Shown here: piece by piece, positions 36,286-47,823 of the stretch
Numbering within the stretch: position 1 is the stretch's first letter
How the letters are laid out: each line of letters opens with the position of its first letter
Assembly: GCF_000237925.1 (NCBI RefSeq)
Contig: NC_031495.1
Location: 65,144,939-65,208,938 of the forward strand
Reading direction: 5' to 3'
From: Schistosoma mansoni
Lineage: Eukaryota; Platyhelminthes; Trematoda; Strigeidida; Schistosomatidae
Length of the DNA stretch: 64,000 nt
Position numbers and translations under genes: made by a program
The notes under the pieces: generated by a model
The model's input: the letters and a program-made list of their open reading frames with translations, nothing else
What the model was told of the DNA's origin: nothing
The model's database searches: none

Positions 36286-36694
36286 TATAGTTGAGATCAT
36301 GAGTCAATTGAAACTAGATCACCATGGAAAACCTGGAAGCACTGGACGGCCGTTTCGTCCTATTGTGGAACTCTTCAGCAGTACGCATCCAGGATCCTGA
36401 CTCGCCAGATTCGAACCCAGTTTCGCGCGCGAACACTTAACGACTAGACAACTGAGTCGGCATCTGATGGTGTTAATATCTAACTTAAACCAATCCACGA
36501 AATTGAGCAACCATTCACCAATATCTTCAGTGAGTTAATATCTCCCAACAGACCTGGTCGAATTCCACTGGTTAGTGCTTCTCACTAGGACTCCAGGCAA
36601 TACCTCATGGAGCCAGTCACTAGTCTAGCTTCAATTGACTTATGATCTCAACTATATAAAATTACTAAAATCTCCAAGGAAACCCCTTCTGATA
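36286..36694 (-). repeat. Family B element, complete, 11-bp duplication
   Basis: Flanked by exact ATAACTATTTA at 36275-36285 and 36695-36705, length 409 bp. The ends are facing arms (TATAGTTGAGATCATGAGTC at the left, and TAGCTTCAATTGACTTATGA with its complement at the right). Between them, on the minus strand, lie the body, the tRNA-like part (AGATTCGAACCCAG on plus) and the hammerhead at 36339-36384. The ribozyme core is CTGAAGA with a good stem II and perfect ACGGCCGT stem III; stem I has one mismatch. Confidence 0.85.
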
Positions 36695-37207
36695 ATAACT
36701 ATTTACTTTATTTAATTCTCCTTTTTTTTTTCTTTAAAAAGGGAAAACAAAAACAGATGTTAACAAAATGGAAGATGAATTGTACTTTCATTTTTATAAT
36801 TTTTACATAATTTCAGAAATGAATATATGTATATTTATTTTAATTAGAGTAGAGAGTTTCGGGAACACAGGTAAATGTTAGTAGTTTACATCACCGATTG
36901 ATTTTAGTTCAACAGCTATTAAAAAACAGGGGGAATAGAACTATTGATGTATCGTACTGTGGTACACGCTTTATCAGTACATATCCTGAAGCCTTGTAGA
37001 GTTTAAATCCTGGACCTTAAGGAGTCTCAATGAGTGCCGAAATTTCCAACTGCTGAATTGATATCTTCTGCTACTAGCATTAAACAATTACCCAATAGTA
37101 ATTAACTTTGAATGTAAATTCCCGGTATTCTAGGAAAAGAAATAAGAAGTTAAAAATGTAAATCATTGAATGACTTTAACAAAAAAACAATCAGAACTTT
37201 AAAGTAA

Positions 37208-37562
37208 AGATTCTAGTGAGAAGCAGTAACCAGTGGAGTTCAACCTTGTCTGTTGGGAGATATCAACTCACTGAAGACATTTGTGAAATGATTGCTTAAC
37301 TTCGTGGATTGGTTGAAGTTAGACATTAACACCATCAGATGCCGGCTCAGTGGTCTATCGGTTAAGTGCTCACTCACGAGACTGGTAGGTCCTGGGTTCG
37401 AGTCTCGCGAGGTGGGATCTTGAATGCGCACTGCTGAGGAGTTCCATTATAGGAACAAACGGCCGTCCAGTGCTTCCAGGTTTTCCATGGTGGTCTAGCT
37501 TCAATTGACTCACGCTTTCAACTATGAAAATACTAAATCTCCACAAAACCCCTTCTGATAAT
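37208..37562 (+). repeat. Family B element, 5' truncated
   Basis: Starts in the body (TTCTAGTGAGAAGCAGTAAC), then the tRNA-like part at 37340-37405 (GGCTCAGTGGTCTATCGG and GGGTTCGAGTC), then the hammerhead region at 37427-37475, where GAAAC has become CAAAC, and the right arm ending CCCCTTCTGATAATTAATA. Confidence 0.8.
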
Positions 37563-39535
37563 TAATACAATTTATTCAATTTACTCTCCGTTCAATTTTC
37601 ACATTGATTTGTTCACCGTAAAAAAAAATTGAACAACTAATCCTGAAGAAATGAAATGTAATTTCCACTGTTTTTGTCTTTTCAATTGTCAGAAAACACT
37701 AATACTCTCATGGTACAATCATATCTCATTATTAATGATTACTATTATTATTATTATTGTCATTTAATCATCTCTTTAAAGGTTACTATTAGTATATTTG
37801 ATTGAATGGTTAAAGTAAAAGGTTTTTGTTTTTAAAATGTCAAAACTAATGAATCATATTCACTGTAAGGTTTAATAAAAGTTAGTTAACATTTCGATGA
37901 TATCCAGCTGTTTTGATATTTTTCGAGAGATGATAGTTTAGATTTCATTCATTTCATGTGATTTCATTGATCTGTTTGGTCAGTAAATATACATCAGCTG
38001 TTCAGTAATTGGAGGTAATCGGTAAGCAACGAATTCTGAGCTTAAGTTTCAAGTTAGTTTGCTCTCTCCTTGTAATTCGAACCGATAACACTCACATTCT
38101 GGGATGTTACCACTAAATCATCGCCCGAATAACTCAGTGGTAAGGTCTCAAATTGTGACATCGGACGACAGAAGACCGGAAAAGCCATTTCCTTCAATGT
38201 TAGCATCGGTTTGCTGACGAATGCCAATCATCATAAATCCTAGATCTGGGGATTTCGGCCAATCGCATAATATCAAAACACAGTGCATGCAATGTGAAGC
38301 CACATAGGATAGTGGTTAAATAACATTGTGTTTGGTAGACTTAGACCATCATAAATGAACTAGACAAGCATGACATGTTTACTAATCATTAGTCGGCAAA
38401 TATATACATTACCAGTATATATATTGTTCATCTATCTCTAGAAACGGTGATGATTATTTACTAAATAAAATACTAAAGGAGTTTTTGGGTTTCCTTTTTC
38501 TTTCAAAAGCCTTAAATGTAGCTATTTGCAGCAATAATGTCGCAGAAACGACAATCAGTTACTGAAGACGTTTGTTGAGATTTGTGACACTGCATCCAAT
38601 CTACTCGCTCGTTGGAAAATTGATATAATTTTTTAAGTGATTTACAGGCTTTCATACCATATTGAAAACGGAAAAAAATATTTGAATGATCAATTACTGT
38701 CAATATATTTAGCTTGTTGTCTTACAATTATCGATTCATGATTATTGTATTATAGTAGCTCCTATACAACATACATTTATTACTTATGATCGAACTAATC
38801 AGTTTTAGTCAGTGCTGATAGACTATGAATCCTACTACCAGGACAAGGAAATCTATTTCGTCATATATCAAGTCTTGAGGACCTATAAAATGTTATAAGA
38901 CTATTTCTTACCGAAATAGCAGGTCAACTCGACGAAAATAAATTTAGGTTTGCGAAGGAAATACTTTTAAATGCTTTGTTTGCTCTGCTCAAAAGTGGAG
39001 TCATTTCACTCAGTTTGTAATCAGTTTTGTCAGTTGCATACTATAGAACGTTTATTCAAACTTTATAAGCTTTTTCTTGTTGCTTTCTGCGAAGTACTCA
39101 TCCTTGTTAATTCACTGGATATTATCATCACATTACCACAGTAATTCCGACAACATTTTTCACAGTTCACTTACTTTTTCTGAGCTAGGTTATGTAATCA
39201 TAAATTTTGTGTTGTTCTTGTAGACACATTCATCAACACAAACTTCCTTTAGTAGTTGACTATTAGAATTCCTCCACCAAAATCATCCTCCTAATCTACA
39301 AATCTTCTTTACCATTCCAACAGCATCTATTATCTATCATAATCATAAGGTTTCACTCGACTAATTATAACTTCTTGCTTTGCAGTAACTTTCCTTATTC
39401 ATTTTTATGTGACGTTTTAGCTTTACCAATGACACATTTTGTAAATATTTTAAGCATAATTGATGTTCCATTCACTATATTTAATTTATGATTGAATTAT
39501 AACGTTTATATGTATACTGTAGTACAGTTCTTCTT

Positions 39536-40060
39536 AGAATGCCCTGGTACGGCCGAGAGTGGGGAGAGTCCGCTCTTCCTCTCGATATGCTCTCACATGG
39601 CCACGCGTATACAGCCTCTGCCAGGGAAGTCCTACTCACTGCCTTCTCGTGGCCACAGTGTTGTTTACGAAAGTGTGAGGACGAAAAGCGAATGTCCAGC
39701 GCTTTAGCCGGGTTGGTGGACACAGAGGGTCCACCTAGGGGAGTTGGAAAACCCTGATTTCAAATTAATGGTGCACATGGGCTCCAGTATCCTGATGGAA
39801 CGAATGGCGTATGAACCTGTTGTTGTTCACCGGCTACCATGGGACTGCATCTCCTCACGATGTTCCACTACTTTGTGGACCAGACCTTTAAGTCAAAGAC
39901 TTCGAGTGTAGCCACTCAAGAAAACCACCTGCTTCAGTTTGAGCACCTGAGCAGTATCACAGCCCTCACACAAATCAAATGAGATTTGTGCGGCGCGTAT
40001 GTATCTGGTACCCCCTTGTACTAATATTTATGTGTTTAAATAAATAAATAAATAAATAAA
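39536..40060 (+). repeat. Family A retroposon, near full length
   Basis: From AATGCCCTGGTACGGCCGAG to TTTAAATAAATAAATAAATAA. A few 5' bases are missing. The short frames at 39492, 39539 and 39481 (minus) pass through it and are not genes. Confidence 0.85.
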
Positions 40061-40829
40061 ATTAATGAATAGAATCTAAAGTCAATGTTCTTGAAAATAA
40101 TTTGACGCTAAAATACCTCCCTTGTTTTTGAACAGAATGATTTCATTTGTTATTCTAAATCGATGATTCTCATTGGTATGCATGTTTTGTTTCTAAGAGA
40201 CATTGATAAGTTGTTTTTTTAATTATGTAGGTGAACATTTACGATAATATGTTGTATTTTGTTTGGTATTTTTCTTCGCATTACGTTTCTTTTTGATGCA
40301 TCAAATTAGAAAAGTCATTAATCAAAATAAGAATGCACTCTTTTCAGTTTTCACTCCATGAATTTTTATTGTCTACTACTTTGGAGGTCTGTTCTTGTAC
40401 ATGGACATACACATGTTTATCAATAGAATCCTGTTGTTTTTTTTGTCAAATTGCACATGATTGACTACGTTAGATGCGTAAAATATTCATTTGTTTACAG
40501 CGTATTGAATTGTGTGAGGATTTTTTTCGATGTTCCTTAAGTGTTATATTTAGCATTTTAGAGCGTTTGTCCGTTTATTCACCATATTTGTGCTACATGT
40601 AAGTGTAATTTTTGATGGGGAATTCATTTAAATCATGTAAAGCCATCTACATATGTTTTACCTCAACTTACTAGATGCAAAATAGCTTACAAAGTGGAAG
40701 TTAGAGCTTAAAATTAAATCCTTAGTAAAATTTAAACTCAAATGCAGTATTCACTCACTACGTAAACGGAAGACGTCAGATAATGCACACACACTGAACG
40801 CTGAGAAGTAGATGTGCTACAAATCTACA

Positions 40830-41935
40830 GACACATGTCCTGTTCCACCCGCCTACCAGCATTCTCCATCCAACCCTGTCCTGGGCAATCCTTCCCAATT
40901 CTTTCCAATTAACATTCATCCTTTTCATATCTGCTCCTATTTCCCGACGTAATGTGTTCTTTGGCCTTCAACTTTTCCGCTTCCCTTCCGGATTTCAAGT
41001 TAGGGATTGCCTCGTGATGCAGTTTGGTGATTTCCTCAATATATGTCCTATCCACTTTCAACGTCTATTCCTAATTTCCTCCTCAGCTGGAAGCTGGTTT
41101 GTCCTCTCCCATAAAAGGCTGTTGCTGATAGTATCTGGCCAGTGAATGTTGAGCATTTTGCGTAGACAACTGTTTATGAATACTTCTTCTCCACGTTTCA
41201 GCTCCGTACAGTAGGACTGTCTTGACGTTCGTATTGAAGATTCTCACTTTGATATTGGTTGAGAGTTGTTTTGAGCACTTCGTTATGATTGATTGCAGCC
41301 TCTTATAGAACTGATCTTTATTGTTGTCGTCGCTATCATTGGTGGATGCATAACGTTTGATAATATTCATTGTGATCCCCTCCTTCTTTGTTTTGAAAGA
41401 TGCTTTGATAATTCAGACTCCCATCCTATGAGTGCATTTCATGCTTCTCTAGACAGCATAAGAGTACCTTCCTGAGTGTGTGAAGTATTTTCCTCTTCGT
41501 AACCGGAGTACGGTAGCATCTCTCCCGTATCTAGCCTTTGCTGTCCAACTTGGGTCCAATGAGTTTCACTGATTCCTAGTACCGCCAATTTGTATCTCCT
41601 CGTTGCCGTTGCTATTTGATTGGTCTTCCCGGTCTCCCACATTGTTCGGACGTTCCATGTAGCTATAAAAATTGTTGCTCTGGTTGTTAGAAAGGGCATC
41701 GGCCTCGTGACTTCCTAAAAATCTCGGCTTTCATCATGAGGCGTCCTAATTCTTCCTTCAACTCAGAGGACAGAGTTTAAATGGTTTAATTTGTTTAATT
41801 TTGTTGAGGTTTTTCTTAGCAAGATTTTTATTCTACGGTATTGGGTTGCTGACTCCATGCTCAGCCCTCTTCCTTTTTCCCAGACTTGAACCATCTGTAA
41901 CTCTAGAAGAGCTACAGGTGGAGTTTTATGATAGC
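40830..41935 (-). mobile_element. SR2-like (RTE clade) LINE, large internal deletion
   Basis: The minus strand opens with the 5' untranslated part (41935 to about 41710). It continues with the start of an apurinic-type endonuclease (FIATWNVRTMWETGKTNQIA, LAVLGISETHWTQVG; 41439-41699) and a later endonuclease segment (MNIIKRYASTNDSDDNNKDQ). It then jumps straight to the distal reverse transcriptase tail ([17 protein letters not shown] and the region translating as LPAEEEIR near 41080). Several hundred residues, including the whole RT catalytic core, are missing. The 3' end fades near 40840 after [15 protein letters not shown] elements move by target-primed reverse transcription. Confidence 0.8.
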
Positions 41936-42408
41936 TAGTCAATGTTTAATCACTGTTGATAGTTATGTCTTTTGTTTAATACCAAACCATGCACTTTTTA
42001 TTTTTGGAATTTTAGCTCTTGATTATTTTTTGAACCCATTGTAAAGTCTCTCCAGTTATTGGTCTTCTTTCATTCCACTGTAAACAATTGTGTCAAATTA
42101 AAAATCCTTACAATTTATCAACTTTTCTTCATTAGGGGTGCTGAGTATTTTTCCAATCACGATCATTTTAATAGTAGTACCAACTTTTTTATAACACTGT
42201 TGATTTTGTCAAAAAGATGTAAAAAACTTAGTCATGGTCATTACTCACTAGCATATGCATCATGATACTATGGTCTAGCGTACTGGGATAAACCGGATTT
42301 GATCAATCATTATTTATACAATTATTTCTCCTTATTGTGCATTTTACCTTTTCTCACTATTTTCAATAAAACTCATATTTCTGTATATAACTTCTACCTT
42401 TTTATAAG

Positions 42409-43030
42409 GAACATGGCATGGGACCAGTAACAATTGATACTTTACTATCTACTACACCTGGACAAACTATATCACCTAATTCATTTACACCATCAGCATG
42501 TGAACGACGTATCTGTCCACCAGGTGTTGATTATGGTCGTCAATATCCTATATCTTATCTTCAATTAGCAGAACAAGGTTTTACAGCTATAATGAGTAGT
42601 GAAGAATTAAATCCAAATATGAGTAATGAAAATATTGGTCATCGATCTAGATCATTAGCAAGATCTAATAATTTCAGTTCATCACATTATACACCAAGTC
42701 ATCAACATGTATCAAGAAGAGATGTAGTTAGATCAGCGACAAGTAATTCTATGCCGTTCCGACGTTTAAATGATACTGAATTACAAAAGCAAGTAAATGG
42801 ATGTAGCCCATCTAAATTACCAAGTTATAGTGGTACATCAATATCTGTTGGAGTGTCGAACACACCGATCTCACTAACAGGTCGACCTAAACGTGATATG
42901 TATGTTCGACAACGTCAACTTTCACCTGGTTCCAGTTCTCTTGGGTCTGGTCTTATGGGTTTCCGTCGTTCAGAACGAATGAATTCATCTACATTACCAC
43001 CAGGCTTAGAAAATATTCGCCAATCAACAG
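42409..43030 (+). CDS. LIM gene exon: Ser/Arg/Pro-rich linker region
   Basis: An open exon of 622 nt with host-like codon use, entered in phase 0 after the acceptor TTTTTATAAG and left in phase 1 at donor GTTAGT (43031). It begins EHGMGPVTIDTLLSTTPG and holds CPPGVDYGRQYPISYLQLAE, which looks like a conserved motif. The rest is basic and serine-rich (RSRSLARSNNFSSSHYT; RPKRDMYVRQRQLSPGSSS). I assign it to the same gene as the LIM exons because the strand agrees and no other gene start intervenes; ABLIM proteins have a comparable disordered linker between the LIM domains and the C-terminal headpiece. It could instead belong to a separate gene. The splice phase links it firmly to the micro-exon at 47779. 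Confidence 0.75.
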
Positions 43031-43369
43031 GTTAGTTAGACATCAACTGAATATCAGTTCTTTCCTTTACTTCAAAGAAACAAAAAAGTGTTAATTATTT
43101 CTATTTTTCAGAATTAGTATATTTGTGAATTAGGCATTTACTATTTTAAGGTATAGATTAAAAGCTGCAAATCGTAATCAGTTTTTGTGGAAATTACCTT
43201 AGGAATATACAGTTCTTATTTTTCTCTTGATTATCGTATATCAATCATTAGTTTTGTCTTCGTATTTGCATTGTCTTCTTATTTCCATATGTATTCATTT
43301 TTGGTTGTTACTGTATATTCTGCGCTGCTAATGGATGCGTTTGATTATTCAACAGGAATTACATTGGTT

Positions 43370-43550
43370 TACATTGGTTGTGAAACATGCCCTTTTAACA
43401 AAGACGACATTCGTAGTTTACTAGTTTTCGGTTGTAAATCCCTTCGAGGCATTACTCAGGTATATCATAACTACTGAGTGAGGAACATTGGGACTAAACA
43501 TAGCACATATTTTCCAGGTTCTAAGTTGCTCACAACTGACTGACATACGT
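43370..43550 (+). mobile_element. LINE C-terminal fragment with (TGAC) tail
   Basis: LVYIGCETCPFNKDDIRSLL then VFGCKSLRGITQVYHNY corresponds to the LINE thumb/C-terminal region (typically LLYGCETWPxxxxDIRRLLVF in this family). The element then skips to GGTTCTAAGTTGCTCACAAC and ACTGACTGACAT, a tail of the (TGAC) type. The plus-strand frame 43187-43477 fuses intron sequence to this fragment. Confidence 0.6.
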
Positions 43551-43904
43551 AAATTGTCCAGTTTTTGAAGTTGGAAGCAAATTCAGAACATATTTGTCTC
43601 GAGAAATCTACAACAGATTTTGTTGAATTAAACCTTAATTGAATTGTTTTGAACGACAATAAAGTCCTCACCATTAAATTGGCGTCTAGTTTTGCTGAAC
43701 TCATTCAAAGTCAAATGAGTTAGACAGCAATTTACCTTTTGGTTATTTTTTCGTTGAATAGACAAGTATTGCATAATATTAATTATTAGAAGGGGTTTTG
43801 TGGAGATTTAGTATTTTCATAGTTGAAAGCGTGAGTCAATTGAAGCTAGACCACCATGGAGAACCTGGAAGCACTGGACGGCCGTTGTACGGGATCGTGG
43901 ATGC

Positions 43905-43950
43905 GCACTGCTGAGGAGTCCCATAATAGGACGAAACGGCCGTCCAGTGT
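43905..43950 (+). ncRNA. Family B hammerhead ribozyme, intact by inspection
   Basis: Order: GCACTG (stem I 5'), CTGAGGA (core), GTCC-CATAATA-GGAC (stem II), GAA, ACGGCCGT (self-complementary stem III), C (cleavage after GTC), CAGTGT (stem I 3', one G-T pair). Every universally conserved hammerhead base is present, with G at the variable position 7. Confidence 0.85.
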
Positions 43951-44712
43951 TTCCAGGTTTTCCATGGTGGTCTAGCTTCAATTGACTCACGCTTTCAACT
44001 ATGAAAAATACCAAATCTCCACAAAATCCCCTTCTGATAATTAATATAATCATATGCTCACTAGTGACTTCGAGAAGTATATCTAGGAGCTCTAGTGAGA
44101 AGCAGTGACCAGTGGAGTTCAAATCGACGTCTGTTGTGAGATAGGAACTCACTGAAGACAATTGGTGAATGGTTGCTCAACTTCGTGGATCAGTTGAAGT
44201 TAGACATTAACACCGTTGGATGCCAGCTCAGTGGTCTATCGGTTGAGGGCTTCGGCTCGAGACTGGTAGGTGCTGGGTTCGAAACTCGCGAGAGCGGGTT
44301 CGTGGATGCGCACTGCAGGAGTCCCATAATAGGACGAAACGGCCGTCCAGTGTTTCCAGGTCTTCCATGGTGGTCTAGCTTCAATTGACTCACGCTTTCA
44401 ACTATGAAAAATACCAAATCTCCACAAAATCCCCTTCTGATAATTAATATAATCATATGCTCACTAGTGACTTCGAGAAGTATATCTAGGAGCTCTAGTG
44501 AGAAGCAGTGACCAGTGGAGTTCAAATCGACGTCTGTTGTGAGATAGGAACTCACTGAAGACAATTGGTGAATGGTTGCTCAACTTCGTGGATCAGTTGA
44601 AGTTAGACATTAACACCGTTGGATGCCAGCTCAGTGGTCTATCGGTTGAGGGCTTCGGCTCGAGACTGGTAGGTGCTGGGTTCGAAACTCGCGAGAGCGG
44701 GTTCGTGGATGC

Positions 44713-44758
44713 GCACTGCTGAGGAGTCCCATAATAGGACGAAACGGCCGTCCAGTGT
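44713..44758 (+). ncRNA. Family B hammerhead ribozyme, intact by inspection
   Basis: Same motif and order as at 43905-43950, in the last unit of the tandem block. The equivalent site in the middle unit (44309-44352) has lost two core bases and should not cleave. Confidence 0.85.
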
Positions 44759-46170
44759 TTCCAGGTCTTCCATGGTGGTCTAGCTTCAATTGACTCACGC
44801 TTTCAACTATGAAAATATTGCATAAAACATTTAGAATGATTAGTTTAAATCCTGGATACAGAGTTTAATATTTAATTGCAATTCATGTGATAGATTTGTA
44901 TTTTATTACTACTACCTGTCTTCAAAAATTTCTGGTGTAATATTCTTTCATTACATTAGTTATTTGTTCGAGAATACTTTAGGTTGCTAATCAATTCCAA
45001 ATGTTTGTTTATCAACTAAATCCTAGTTTGATTTTAATCGATAAGCTTTATGTTTCGTTTTGGTTTTTCTAAAAAAAAAACTTTTCAGACAGACGCCACT
45101 TCTTATTGAACAACAATCGAAAATATTTTATTTCACCAATCCTTTAATAATGTTTAGGTCGGACCACATTTTATTGCGTAATATTAACTACCTATACGGA
45201 TTATACCTAGAATTTCTTCTTTAATACATGGAATTTGAAGAACTAAATCGTCAACTTGGTTTAATGTTTTGATAGGTGTCAGTATTTCATTCAAATAGTC
45301 GTGATGAATAATTGGGAAGACATTTGAATTTGTTTAATGGTTCATTTAACAACCACTTTCTGTGAAAGTAGTATACGAACTCATTCTTCGTAGTCACTTT
45401 ATGGGTTATAACTAAGTTTCTGTGTTTTGTCCTAACATTTACATATTTTAGTTAACTGCCAACACTTTTGATTTTGCTCACTGTTCACAAACACTGTAAG
45501 AACGGTGTTTAATTCCATTAGGTGAGGACCATTGCCTCATTACATTTCCTTTCTGACAATGCTCCTCAATATATTATTGATATTTCTACATTTGACCGTC
45601 GATATGTCTTTTAGTATGCACATCAGAATGTCTTATAGTTTTTTGTTTATTCAACTGTTAAATGAAGCTACGCATAACTAACTATAACTGGTCATTTATT
45701 TAATGAATTAGCTTAGTGGAGTAACTGCCTAAAGGTTAAATCCCTCAACTTTCGTCAGAAAATTCACAGTTTTGAACCCTATTCAGTCCAATTTGGTTCG
45801 CGAAGACGGATGATATCACTGATCTTTGTTCCTTAAGTGTGGCTCTGAGCGGAATATACAAACCTGTATTCCATAAATGACTTTATTGTTATCTCTCCAC
45901 TTACAATTCTTAAACATCTCTTTGTTGAATATCTGAATACCTATACGGTGAACATGATTAAGATATCTCACTGCATAAATAGGGTTAATCTAATGGTAGC
46001 AGTTAAATTTTATATGCAGAATTGTCTTGTTTACAGCATAATACATGAGTACAATAAAATAGGTAGTGTAATCGCAGGTTAGATACAGAACAAATGTCTG
46101 AGGTCATTAAAACCCTTTCTGAAGTGGATTATTCGTTAATCATTAGTCTTTTCGGGGTATCATGGGAGCT

Positions 46171-46197
46171 GATATATATATATATATATATATATAA
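46171..46197. repeat. (TA)n microsatellite
   Basis: About 13 TA units within the intron between exons 42409 and 47779; no other feature is attached. Confidence 0.9.
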
Positions 46198-46484
46198 TAA
46201 AACTTATAGGTTTAAAAGAAATATGATGTTAAGCTGTAGAACAATGAATTCACAAACTGGAGGCTCATGTTAAATCAATCATAAGCAATGGATAAAATTA
46301 GATTTTATAAATTGCATTGATCCATCTTCCTATGGATGATAATCTAATATCCTGTGTAACTTCTATTTCACACTTACGTACATCATATACTAGAAAAATT
46401 CTAGTGTAATTAATGTTTTGAATATCTGCAAATTATTACAATTCAAGAGTTTACAAAAAAGGCAATAAAAGTTAAGCTACGTAT

Positions 46485-46708
46485 TACTTCCTTACGCCTG
46501 TTACTCTCAATGGAGCATAGGCCACCGACCAGCATCCTCCAACCCACTCTGTCCTGGGCCTTCTTTTCTAGTTCTTCGCCTATAGCTCCTCCGGAGGCTA
46601 CTGCCGGTCCCATGCCCGGGTAAAGGATGAGGGTTGGGCATGGGGTTAGCGACCCCATCCCGTAGAAAACCAACTCGCTATAAAAACGGTAACCAGAAAA
46701 AATTATTC
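46485..46708. mobile_element. RTE LINE insertion with inverted 5' part (twin-primed)
   Basis: Bounded by exact AAGCTACGTAT at 46474-46484 and 46709-46719. The left half, on minus, encodes the LINE C-terminus ([20 protein letters not shown]) and the AACAGGCGTAAGGAAG end. The right half, on plus, is the LINE 5' end (GGGTTGGGCATGGGGTTAGC, AACTCGCTATAAAAACGG). Only 224 bp of a several-kilobase element survive, from its two extremes in opposite orientation. Confidence 0.8.
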
Positions 46709-47778
46709 AAGCTACGTATACCGAAGGATAATATTTTTTTCCGAGTATTTTAATGAAAAATCTCATCCATTTCTTAAATAATAATAACATGATAGTGTTT
46801 TGGTACGTGTTCCATACTTAATAAGTTTATTATCACTACAATTTCTTTTTTCATTCAACTATAACTATTACAAACGATCATTTTGGCATAAATTAGCGAT
46901 CGTGTGATCAAATAAGATGATGAATACAGTTTAGAAAGTTGTGCTATATTCTTATAGATGATAATAGATTGGTTAATCTTTTGCACTAGATGATCATATG
47001 ATTGTATGAATCGTGACTTCATACTTTGGTGGTATACTGCGTTTTCGTTTGATAGGTTTGATGCGATTTTCATCCGTAACTTTTGGTGTTATGTCGCCTG
47101 TGTTTAAAGCTTCAACAGTGATTTTATTCTAATCAAGTTTTAACCATCATTTGAACATGCTATTCTCGTTAAAAATGTATACACATTTTAGAAGAATTAC
47201 TGAAAACGATTGAACTTAGTTCGTTTCATTAATTGTGATCATATTAGCGGATGAGTTCAAAATTACTCCCAGTTTTTTATTTATTTACTGGTATAACAGT
47301 ATCTAAGCTATAAATTTCCTCCCTCTTAGGTTGTTGTACTTGGTCATTGGCGGGATATTTTGCATTTTGAACTAGTTCTCAGCCTCAGTATGTTGTTTCA
47401 AACGACATTTTTTTTAAAAAAATTTATCTTATTTGTTATCTATTAAGCAACACACTATTACTCACTTAACCCTAAACAAGCCTAGTTGTCCTCTATCTTC
47501 TTACTGGTTAATGAGTTGAATTCCTTTCAGTATTAGTAGTTTTCAGTAATTATTTGATTTAACTTTCAATTTTCAGAATATTTACTATAAATTTTTGTAT
47601 TTGTGGAATTTCCTTAGTCTTATTCTCGCATCATAATACAAGTCCGTATTTTAATGTAATATTGGAAACATCGTATGACACCCATTAAATAATACCTATT
47701 CTTTATGTAATCAGTGATAGAGAAGTATTTTTCGGTTTCCTTTGAGAAATTTTTTTGTTCAATTCCTATTCCTTTTAG

Positions 47779-47823
47779 GTCGTTATTCCTGCCGATCTAC
47801 TCCGAATGTAACTGGAAAACGTG
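47779..47823 (+). CDS. LIM gene micro-exon, 45 nt
   Basis: Acceptor CCTATTCCTTTTAG ends at 47778 and donor GTATGT begins at 47824. It enters and leaves in phase 1, so including or skipping it keeps the frame. With the preceding exon it reads STGRYSCRSTPNVTGKRG, a basic Ser-rich stretch that fits the linker of the 42409 exon. A symmetric micro-exon of this kind could be alternatively spliced. Confidence 0.65.

Larger units (their letters stand above)
10058..42408 (+). other. Roughly 32-kb intron region packed with retroposons
   Basis: Between LIM gene exons. I searched by eye for cysteine-rich LIM3/LIM4 coding on the plus strand and found none; an unseen exon could also lie in the gap at 35227-35426. 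The repeats inside are listed separately. Stretches such as 22500-23380 and 24110-27424 hold only AT-rich DNA with no gene or repeat I can support. Confidence 0.6.
43777..44815 (+). repeat. Family B tandem multimer inserted as one block
   Basis: The block is bounded by exact TATTGCATAA at 43767-43776 and 44816-44825. First comes a short unit (to about 44040): left arm, hammerhead at 43905-43950, right arm. Two direct units of the 403-bp repeat follow, starting at 44041 and 44444 (TTAATATAATCATATGCTCAC). Each has a body, tRNA-like part with A box GGCTCAGTGG-type and B box GGTTCGAAACTC, hammerhead and right arm. The two long units are almost identical, but the first lacks two bases of the ribozyme core (CTGCAGGAG in place of CTGCTGAGGAG). 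The last unit ends before the terminal CCCCTTCT. Confidence 0.88.

Noticed and set aside
44041-44815. CRISPR-like or satellite array
   Set aside because: Direct 403-bp units with pol III boxes and ribozymes within one target duplication are a retroposon multimer; there are no short repeats with unique spacers.
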